Positions 1-5,613 of a DNA stretch of 64,000 nt are shown piece by piece. The DNA comes from Streptomyces katrae. Its GTDB lineage: Bacteria > Actinomycetota > Actinomycetes > Streptomycetales > Streptomycetaceae. Below the pieces are notes generated by a model, which had not been told where the DNA came from, ran no database searches, and saw nothing but the letters and a program-made list of their open reading frames with translations. The DNA is taken from positions 81,543 through 145,542 of the forward strand of contig NZ_JNZY01000022.1 in assembly GCF_000717655.1 (NCBI RefSeq). The letters run 5' to 3'. The number at the start of each line of letters is the position of its first letter. The stretch's first letter is position 1. Made by a program: the position numbers and the translations under genes.

Positions 1-322
1 AGATGCCGCCGATGTCCGCCGCCTCGAACTGGCGGACCGTACGGACGACGTTGATGTTGCCGCCGAAGCCGGTGTCGCAGTCCGCCAGCAGCGGCAGCGA
101 GGTCGCCTGGTTGACGTGCGAGGAGGCTTCGAGCAGCTCGGACATGGTCAGCAGGCCCAGGTCGGGCAGGGCCCGGGACGCGGAGATCTCGAAGCTCGAC
201 GCCCAAAGGCCGTCGAAGCCCGCCTCCTCGACGAGCAGGGCCGTCAGCGCGTCCCGGGATCCGACGATCCGCGCTATCTCTTCACGCTCCAGCAACTCGC
301 GCAGTCGCGCCGCCTTCGACAC
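1..322 (-). CDS. PEP mutase / phosphonopyruvate hydrolase family protein (5' part only)
   Basis: This is the first 107 residues of an isocitrate lyase/PEP mutase superfamily enzyme; the rest lies beyond the window edge. The GTG start at 322 overlaps the stop of the upstream methyltransferase (TAGTG) and follows a GGGGAA Shine-Dalgarno, so the two are translationally coupled. The pattern GFDGLW, then FEISASRALPD, then ADCDTGFGG is visible. In this family the DxDTG segment carries the Mg2+-binding aspartates, and the ISAS...PD segment is typical of PEP mutase and phosphonopyruvate hydrolase rather than methylisocitrate lyase. Such enzymes make or break the C-P bond between PEP and phosphonopyruvate. 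The missing C-terminal part holds the residues that separate mutase, hydrolase and lyase, so the exact reaction is open. The context (peptide gene, asparagine synthetase, methyltransferase) suggests specialised metabolism. Confidence 0.8.
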   Translation of the reverse strand, partial: MSKAARLRELLEREEIARIVGSRDALTALLVEEAGFDGLWASSFEISASRALPDLGLLTMSELLEASSHVNQATSLPLLADCDTGFGGNINVVRTVRQFEAADIGGI

Positions 323-1023
323 TATTCCCCGGCCCTCTGCGCGAAGAGGCCGTGGTTGGTGCCGGCCACGTCCTCCCCGGGCAACTCGAAGACGCAGTGC
401 CAGTGGAAGGAGCCCGGCTTGGCGTGCTCGGCGTCGGTGGCGCTGAGCAGCCGGAACCCCGCGTGCAGGCGCAGCAGGTCGGCCGCGTCCACGTACATGT
501 GCGGATGCACCTTGTCGTCGGTGGCCCCGGGCTGGCGGAAGGTGTTCGGGCTCACCTCGTTGCCGCGCCCGTACTCCCCGTTGCGCTTGGAGAGCATCGT
601 GGACTGGTAGATGCCGCCCGGGCGCAGCACGCGCCGGACCTCGTCGAGCACCTTCGCGAGTCCGGGCTCGTCGTTGTGGTAGACCACGTTGAAGGCGAGG
701 ACGTAGTCGAAGCTGTCGTCCGCGTACGGAAGTTCGCCGAAGTCGCCGACTTCGAGGCCGACCTGCACCCCGCGCTTGACGCTCTCGTCGCGGGCCGCCC
801 GGACGGCGGCCTCGCTGGCGTCGGTGCCGGAGCTGGTGAACCCGGCCTCCGCGAACCAGAGGGCGTGCCGGCCGACGCCGCAGCCGAGGTCCAGTACGTC
901 CACGGCGCCGAGCTTCTGCAGCCGGGCGGCCTCGTCCACGACCCACGGGTGCGGCCGCGACCAGTCGCCTGTGCGCCCGCTGTCGGTGCGCCAGACCTCG
1001 TCCCAGTAGAGATGGGCTGTCAT
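322..1023 (-). CDS. class I SAM-dependent methyltransferase
   Basis: A 233-residue protein with SAM-binding motif I (VLDLGCGVGRHA, about residues 43-54), a motif II acidic residue in SGTDAS, and the post-motif region DDSFDYVLAFNVVYH typical of the Methyltransf_11/25 fold. No membrane segment or signal is seen, so it should be cytoplasmic. The ATG start follows GTGAGGTCA. The gene lies 95 bases downstream of the asparagine synthetase-like gene and its stop overlaps the PEP mutase-family start, so it belongs to the same operon. It probably methylates an intermediate or the product of this small pathway. The substrate (peptide, carboxylate, amine or phosphonate oxygen) cannot be read from sequence. 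Confidence 0.85.
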   Translation of the reverse strand: MTAHLYWDEVWRTDSGRTGDWSRPHPWVVDEAARLQKLGAVDVLDLGCGVGRHALWFAEAGFTSSGTDASEAAVRAARDESVKRGVQVGLEVGDFGELPYADDSFDYVLAFNVVYHNDEPGLAKVLDEVRRVLRPGGIYQSTMLSKRNGEYGRGNEVSPNTFRQPGATDDKVHPHMYVDAADLLRLHAGFRLLSATDAEHAKPGSFHWHCVFELPGEDVAGTNHGLFAQRAGE

Positions 1024-1118
1024 CGGGGTGACCTCACTCGTGATTACTTCCGTACATCCACATCCGGATGCCGATTTCCAATGGGGGGACCGAACGGCGC
1101 GGTGCCCGCACCGCGTTC

Positions 1119-3302
1119 TCAGGCGCTGTCGACCGTCTCCAGCAGGCCCGCTTCAAGCGATCCGTCCAGCAGCGGTCGCATCGCGTCGAGCTCGCAGCCG
1201 GCGGCGGCGAGCGCCTCCGACAGCGGCCGGCGCCCGTCGAATCCACGCAGCAGCCGCAGCCAGTCCGCGTGGGTCAGGTGGTCGATGACGAACCGGATCC
1301 CGCCGTCGACCAGGACGTACGAGGTGTTCGCCTCCGCCGCGTCGTCGAGTACGAGCACGCCCTCGGCGAGGCGGAACACCGAGGTGTCCTCGATCCGCGC
1401 CTGCGGGAACAGCTCCTGGACCTCGGGGCCCTCGAAGTCCGTGACCTGCAGCTCGTACGGGGCGGGCCCGGACGGCGCCCGGCTGCCCGGGACGTCCACG
1501 GCCATCAGGTCGAGGAGGCCCAGGTTGACCACGCGCATCAGCAGTTCGACGTGCCCGGAGCTCTGGTCCCGCTCCAGCCGGCGCAGGGCGCGGTGGATGT
1601 TCGCGCCGTCGAGGTACTGGGCGGCGCGCGGCGAGGACAGGGCCTGCTCCACGAGCTCGTCCCCGTTCCGGCCGAGCATCCGGGTGAAGGTGCGGTGCGT
1701 GTGGCGCACGCCCTCGCCCTCGTAGAAGGCGAGCTTGGGCCGGCCGATCACCTCGGCGGGCAGGATGTCCCGTACGGCCTCGCGGATGACCTGCTTGTCC
1801 CAGAACAGCCGCTTGCGGTAGGAGCGCGGCACGGTCGCCAGCAGCTCGATGATCCGGTGGTCCAGGAAGGGGACGCGGGCCTCGACGCCGTTGCCGGAGG
1901 CGGTGCGGTCCTCGACCCAGAAGTTGTACTGCTGCATGTCCCGGAACTTCCAGGCCAGGTAGGAGCCGTACGGGTCGTCCACCGCGCCGGGTGCGTACGC
2001 GCCGACGGCGTCGTCGCTGAGCAGCGGCAGGTCGGTGCCCTCCCACCAGACGGAGACGGAGGACTGCGAGCCGAGGGCCTTGCGGCGGGCCATCGTGCGC
2101 AGGTTGCCCTCGAAGTCCTCCCAGTCGCCGCCGCCGGAGAGCGCGACGCTGTAGCCGCCGCTGAACTCGTCGGCGCCGGAGCCCAGCAGGATCGCCTTGA
2201 GCTCGGGCCGCTCGGCGCGGGCGAAACGATACATCTCGCTCTTGTAGAACTGCTCCGGCCCGCACTGCGGCGTCTCCATCAGCCACAGCAGGCGCCGCCA
2301 CTCGTCGGGCGAGGGCACCCGGTCGGCCCGGAAGGCCACCTGGTGGTTGGGCAGTCCGAGCAGGTCGGCGGTGGCGCGGGCGTACTGCGCGTCCTTGTTG
2401 ACGACGGTGGCGCCGGTCAGCGCGGAGAACGTGTGCAGCCCGGTGTGCGCCGCGAGGGCGGTGATGGCCGCGGAGTCGAGCCCGCCGCTGAGAAAGACGC
2501 CGATCTCGGCGTCGGCGATCAGGCACTCCCGCACGGAGGAGGCGAGCAGGTCGCCCATGCTCTGCACGAAGAAGCTCTCGGGGAGGGCGTCGGCTTCGGC
2601 CGGCGCGGGCAGCTCCCAGTACCGGTGCACGCGCGTGGCCCCGCCGCGCAGGCTGATGTCGACGATCGCCCCGGACGGCACGTGATCCACGCCCTTGAAC
2701 CAGCTGACGGGCTCGTCGTCGGTCATCACCGGCGCGGAGCTGAGCCCCTGGTCGGCGAGGGCACGCGCCCAGTCGAGCTCGCGCGGACAGTCGGGGTGCG
2801 CGAAGAGGGCCTTGACCTCGGAGCCGAAGAGCACGGTGTCGCGGTTGCGGTGGACGAACAGCGGCTTGATGCCGAGCCGGTCACGGGCGAGCAGCAGCCG
2901 CTGCTCCCGCAGGTCGATGACGGCGATGCCGAACATCCCCCGCACGTCGTCAAGAAACGCGAGCCCCTTCTCCAAGTACAGGTGAAGCAGGACCTCGCAG
3001 TCACTCTCACTCCGGAAGCGAACCCGCCCCTCGAACCCCTTCCGCAACTCGCGGTAGTTGTAGATCTCCCCGTTCGCCGCGAGGATGACGTTCCCGTCCT
3101 CGCTGATGAACGGCTGCCGTCCGCCCTCGGGGTCGATCAGCGCGAGCCGTGTGAAGGACATGCATGCCGGCCCGGTGTGGTGGAACTGCATGTCGTCCGG
3201 CCCGCGCGGCCGCAGCGCATGGGCCATGTCGCGGAGAATTGCGTCGGCCGACCCCGCGAGGGCGCTTCCGTCGGTGTGGGCGAATCCTGCAATTCCGCAC
3301 AT
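1119..3302 (-). CDS. asparagine synthetase (glutamine-hydrolysing)-like protein with extra C-terminal domain
   Basis: A 727-residue protein. The ATG at 3302 was chosen because it gives the catalytic Met-Cys2 N-terminus (MCGIAGF) of class II glutamine amidotransferases. Residues 1-210 are the glutaminase domain and about 245-590 the ATP-pyrophosphatase synthetase domain, with the PP-loop LSGGLDS at 271-277. Usual bacterial AsnB proteins end near 600-640 residues. Here residues 606-727 form an additional domain with a beta-rich stretch followed by helices (FDGRRPLSEAL, then LDGSLEAGLLE), which reminds me of a winged-helix RiPP recognition element or PqqD-like fold; that is inference. Homologues amidate aspartate or, in natural-product pathways, form amide or isopeptide bonds (e.g. 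lasso peptide cyclases). Immediately upstream are a strong hairpin and a 22-codon peptide gene, so the peptide may be the substrate. Confidence 0.8.
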   Translation of the reverse strand: MCGIAGFAHTDGSALAGSADAILRDMAHALRPRGPDDMQFHHTGPACMSFTRLALIDPEGGRQPFISEDGNVILAANGEIYNYRELRKGFEGRVRFRSESDCEVLLHLYLEKGLAFLDDVRGMFGIAVIDLREQRLLLARDRLGIKPLFVHRNRDTVLFGSEVKALFAHPDCPRELDWARALADQGLSSAPVMTDDEPVSWFKGVDHVPSGAIVDISLRGGATRVHRYWELPAPAEADALPESFFVQSMGDLLASSVRECLIADAEIGVFLSGGLDSAAITALAAHTGLHTFSALTGATVVNKDAQYARATADLLGLPNHQVAFRADRVPSPDEWRRLLWLMETPQCGPEQFYKSEMYRFARAERPELKAILLGSGADEFSGGYSVALSGGGDWEDFEGNLRTMARRKALGSQSSVSVWWEGTDLPLLSDDAVGAYAPGAVDDPYGSYLAWKFRDMQQYNFWVEDRTASGNGVEARVPFLDHRIIELLATVPRSYRKRLFWDKQVIREAVRDILPAEVIGRPKLAFYEGEGVRHTHRTFTRMLGRNGDELVEQALSSPRAAQYLDGANIHRALRRLERDQSSGHVELLMRVVNLGLLDLMAVDVPGSRAPSGPAPYELQVTDFEGPEVQELFPQARIEDTSVFRLAEGVLVLDDAAEANTSYVLVDGGIRFVIDHLTHADWLRLLRGFDGRRPLSEALAAAGCELDAMRPLLDGSLEAGLLETVDSA

Positions 3303-3342
3303 ATGGCTTCCGATTCCCCTGTGACGTGGTGACTGGAGCGGA

Positions 3343-3377
3343 CATGCCACGCCCCCCGGTCCGGGAGGCGTGGCATG
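3343..3377 (-). promoter_or_regulatory. 35-base near-perfect hairpin between peptide gene and synthetase gene
   Basis: Arms catgccacgcc (3343-3353) and ggcgtggcatg (3367-3377) pair perfectly. After one C-A mismatch the stem continues as cccgg/ccggg around the centre. There is no T-tract. It lies between the tandem stop of the 22-codon gene and the synthetase start. RiPP operons commonly use such a structure as partial terminator or 3' stabiliser so that precursor transcript exceeds enzyme transcript; that role is inferred here. Confidence 0.65.
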
Positions 3378-3387
3378 TGGGTCGCTA

Positions 3388-3456
3388 CTAGCGGACAGCG
3401 GCGACGATGGTGCCCTGGTCGACCTTCTTGGCCTCCGGCTTGATGTAAACCTTCAT
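3388..3456 (-). CDS. 22-residue peptide, candidate ribosomal peptide (RiPP) precursor
   Basis: The ATG at 3456 is preceded by GGAGG with 8-base spacing (GGAGGTGAAAGAA), among the best ribosome binding sites in the window. The peptide begins MKVYIKPEAKK, ends IVAAVR, and is followed by two in-frame TAG stops. It is charged in the N-terminal half and aliphatic at the C-terminus. Tyr4-x-x-Pro7 matches the start of the YxxP recognition motif of lasso-type leader peptides; the rest of that motif is not conserved. The upstream ORF ends within the Shine-Dalgarno, indicating translational coupling. The next genes are a synthetase with a possible peptide-binding C-terminal domain, a methyltransferase and a PEP mutase-family enzyme. 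I infer that it is the substrate of this operon. An alternative is a leader peptide for attenuation, but it has no codon run typical of that. Confidence 0.6.
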   Translation of the reverse strand: MKVYIKPEAKKVDQGTIVAAVR

Positions 3457-3461
3457 TTCTT

Positions 3462-3721
3462 TCACCTCCGCTCGGCGTCAGTGGTCATTTGCTGTTGAAG
3501 AGCATCCACCGCCCCGGTGTTGCCCCGGTGGCGCGAGGGTGGCGCCCGGGCGTCCCGGCCCGCGCGGGCGGCGTTGAGGCGCAGGTGGCCGACGAGATCC
3601 GGCTGGGTCCACAGGTCGCGGTGCCAGCCGACCGCCGGGGGGCGCAGCGGATCGGCACGAGGATCAAGGGGAAGTGCGGCGCGAAGTGATCGTCCTGGGC
3701 GAGCCACGCGTGCGACGGCAC
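3462..3721 (-). pseudogene. 86-codon ORF interrupted by a one-base deletion in a C-run
   Basis: From the ATG at 3721 the reading frame shows coding-like GC3 for about 28 codons (MPSHAWLAQDDHF...). The GC3 signal then moves to the -1 frame after a run of six C (coding strand; 3637-3642). Adding one C restores a continuous 86-residue ORF that stops at 3462, inside the Shine-Dalgarno of the peptide gene. That clean fit suggests a real first gene of the operon that is broken, mis-sequenced, or expressed by -1 slippage on the C-run. The restored product contains PHFPLILVPI and WHRDLWTQPDLVGHLRL. I recognise no family. It is also possible that this is only a 5' leader. Confidence 0.35.
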
Positions 3722-3791
3722 GGGGCGGTCTTGCCGGGCCCGGCCAAGATCGTCTCCCGGATTCCTGCCAGCCGGCCCCCGGAAACGCAGG

Positions 3792-3824
3792 AAGGGCCTG
3801 ATCCACTGAGTGGATCAGGCCCTT
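3792..3824 (-). terminator. terminator downstream of tRNA-Pro
   Basis: A perfect 15-bp inverted repeat (aagggcctgatccac / gtggatcaggccctt) with a 3-base loop lies 17 bases past the tRNA 3' end. On the minus strand a moderately pyrimidine-rich stretch follows. It would separate tRNA transcription from the biosynthetic operon. Confidence 0.75.
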
Positions 3825-3841
3825 GACCTGGTCTTACGAAG

Positions 3842-3915
3842 TCGGGGTGGCGGGATTTGAACCCACGACCTCTTCGTCCCGAACGAAGCGCGCTGCCAAG
3901 CTGCGCTACACCCCG
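3842..3915 (-). tRNA. tRNA-Pro (anticodon CGG)
   Basis: A 74-base cloverleaf. The acceptor stem CGGGGTG pairs with CACCCCG, followed by discriminator A. The anticodon arm CTTCG-TTCGGGA-CGAAG gives anticodon CGG. The T-arm has GTTCAAATC. No CCA is encoded. The 3' end faces the biosynthetic genes at 1-3.7 kb, the geometry of a tRNA used as an island integration site. Confidence 0.95.
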
Positions 3916-3956
3916 ATCGCCGCCTTGCAGCGTTTGCTGTCCTGGCGACATCGATT

Positions 3957-3962
3957 ACTTTA
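3957..3962 (-). promoter_or_regulatory. candidate -10 element of tRNA-Pro promoter
   Basis: TAAAGT on the minus strand lies 41 bases before the mature tRNA 5' end. A weak -35 (TTCGTC) sits 17 bases upstream. It lies in a local low-GC patch. The assignment rests on pattern only. Confidence 0.4.
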
Positions 3963-4080
3963 GCGGACCCTCGGCCGGAGACGAAATCCGGTTTTCGCGA
4001 GGGGTGGGGCGGGGCCGGTCCGCCGTGACCCGCGCCGGGTCCGGGGCCGGGAAGGCGCAGGTCACCGGGGCGGGCGGCGG

Positions 4081-5019
4081 CTAGGCCTTCGGGGTCAGGG
4101 TGAGGAGCGTGGCCTCCGGGGGGCAGGCGAAGCGGACCGGGGTGTAGCGGTTCGTGCCGCAGCCCGCCGAGACGTGGAGGTAGGCCCGCTTGCCGTCCGT
4201 CTCGTACGTGGAGAGCCCCTTCACCCGCTTCGTGTCCAGGTCGCAGTTGGTGACGAGCGCCCCGTAGAAGGGGATGCACAGCTGACCGCCGTGCGTGTGC
4301 CCCGCCAGGATCAGCGGGTACCGGTCCGCGGTGAAGGACTCCAGCACCCGCAGGTACGGGGCGTGCACGACGGCCATCGAGAAATCGGCGTCCACCTCCG
4401 GCCCGCCCGCGACCCGCTCGTAGCGGTCGCGCTTGATGTGCGGGTCGTCCAGGCCGGTGAAGGCCAGCTCCAGGTCGGGCAGTTTCAGGCGGCCGCGCGT
4501 GTTGCTGAGGTTCACCCAGCCCGCCGCGTCGAAGGCGTCCCGCATCTCCTCCCACGGGTTGTGCACGGCGCCGACGACCGGCTTGTTGCCGTTCAGCCCG
4601 TGCCGCCCCTGGACCTTCTCGATCAGGTAGCGCCCGGGGTTGCGCAGCCGCGGCCCGTAGTAGTCGTTCGACCCGAAGACGTACACGCCCGGGAAGGACA
4701 TCAGCGGGCCCAGGGCGTCCAGCACCTCGGGGACGCCCTCGGTGTCGGAGAGGTTGTCGCCCGTGTTCACGACGAAGTCCGGGCGCAGGCCGGCCAGCGA
4801 CTGGAGCCAGGCGCGCTTCTTGTGCTGCCCGCCGACCATGTGGATGTCGGAGACCTGGAGTACGCGCAGCGGGCGCATCCCGGCGGGGAGGACCGGCACG
4901 GTGACCCGGCGCAGTCGGAACGACCGCGCCTCGAAACCGGCGGCATAGGCCACACCGGCGGCCCCGACTGCCGCGATCGAAGCGGTGACCTTCAGGGGTG
5001 TTCCGTAACGCGCACGCAT
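4081..5019 (-). CDS. metallophosphoesterase, membrane-anchored
   Basis: A 312-residue calcineurin-like phosphoesterase of the YkuE/YaeI type. The start at 5019 (MRARYG) leaves an N-terminal hydrophobic anchor (ASIAAVGAAGVAYAAGF). The metal-binding motifs follow in order: VSDIHMVGG (DxH), NTGDNLSD (GDxxD), FGSNDYYG (GNHD variant with S-N-D), VVHAPY and LAGHTHGGQ. Family members hydrolyse phosphoester bonds at the membrane face; the natural substrate is unknown. GNHD is usually Gly-Asn-His-Asp, and here Asp replaces His (SNDYY), as in many actinobacterial relatives. It is divergent from the YqeY gene, with a 67-base shared promoter region. Confidence 0.88.
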   Translation of the reverse strand: MRARYGTPLKVTASIAAVGAAGVAYAAGFEARSFRLRRVTVPVLPAGMRPLRVLQVSDIHMVGGQHKKRAWLQSLAGLRPDFVVNTGDNLSDTEGVPEVLDALGPLMSFPGVYVFGSNDYYGPRLRNPGRYLIEKVQGRHGLNGNKPVVGAVHNPWEEMRDAFDAAGWVNLSNTRGRLKLPDLELAFTGLDDPHIKRDRYERVAGGPEVDADFSMAVVHAPYLRVLESFTADRYPLILAGHTHGGQLCIPFYGALVTNCDLDTKRVKGLSTYETDGKRAYLHVSAGCGTNRYTPVRFACPPEATLLTLTPKA

Positions 5020-5086
5020 GGCCCCATGGTCGCAGACCCGGAAAACCGGCGGGCGCAACTGCCCCCGTACCTGGCAGACTCAGGTC

Positions 5087-5548
5087 ATGACCACGCTCAA
5101 GGCCAAGCTCCAGGAAGACCTCACCACCGCCATCAGGGCGCGCGACGAGCTGCACTCGTCCACGCTGCGCCTGACCCTCGCTGCCATCACCAAGGAGGAG
5201 GTCGCGGGCAAGGAGGCGCGCGTGCTCTCCGACGACGAGGTCCTCAAGGTGATCGCCAAGGAGGCGAAGAAGCGCCGCGAGGCCGCGGACGCCTTCGCGC
5301 AGGGCGGTCGTCCCGAGCAGGCCGCGCGCGAGACGGCGGAGGGCGAGTTCCTCGACACCTACCTGCCCAAGCAGCTCAGCGACGAGGAGCTCGGCGCGAT
5401 CGTGGCGCAGGCCGTCGAGGAGGCCAAGGCCGCGGGTGCCGAGGGGCCGCGGGCCATGGGTGCCGTCATGAAGATCGTGAACCCGAAGGTGGCCGGGCTG
5501 GCGGAGGGCGGCCGCGTCGCCGCCGCCGTCAAGAAGCACCTCGCATAG
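5087..5548 (+). CDS. GatB/YqeY domain protein
   Basis: A 153-residue free-standing YqeY domain. It is a helical fold homologous to the tRNA-binding C-terminal domain of the GatB amidotransferase subunit. Visible family features are LKAKLQEDLTTAIRARD near the N-terminus, a central Lys/Glu-rich helix, the TYLPKQLSDEE segment, and the final GGRVAAAVKKHL. Full length for the family. The ATG at 5087 was chosen because the upstream codons are in the shared promoter. The role of stand-alone YqeY proteins is not settled; tRNA-linked function is assumed. It converges on the PBP gene with a shared terminator between them. Confidence 0.9.
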   Translation: MTTLKAKLQEDLTTAIRARDELHSSTLRLTLAAITKEEVAGKEARVLSDDEVLKVIAKEAKKRREAADAFAQGGRPEQAARETAEGEFLDTYLPKQLSDEELGAIVAQAVEEAKAAGAEGPRAMGAVMKIVNPKVAGLAEGGRVAAAVKKHLA

Positions 5549-5555
5549 ACGAGCG

Positions 5556-5596
5556 AAGGGAGGGCCCCGCTCGCGCGATGCGCGGGCGGGGCCCTC
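5556..5596. terminator. bidirectional terminator between yqeY and PBP genes
   Basis: The 13-bp arms gggagggccccgc / gcggggccctccc match perfectly. The stem is extended inside by cgcgc pairing and a CCTTTG tract follows. It sits between two convergent stops (5548 and 5614). Confidence 0.75.
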
Positions 5597-5613
5597 CCCT
5601 TTGTCCGTGCCGT

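Noticed and set aside
1029..1055. Nine-codon frame (MWMYGSNHE) between the asparagine synthetase-like and methyltransferase genes.
   Set aside because: Too short, no good Shine-Dalgarno; unlike the 22-codon gene nothing supports translation.
3388..3456. Classical lasso peptide precursor.
   Set aside because: Only YxxP of the leader motif is present, the C-terminus is too short for an 8-9 residue ring plus tail with Asp/Glu at the right place, and no separate B-type peptidase is seen in the window.
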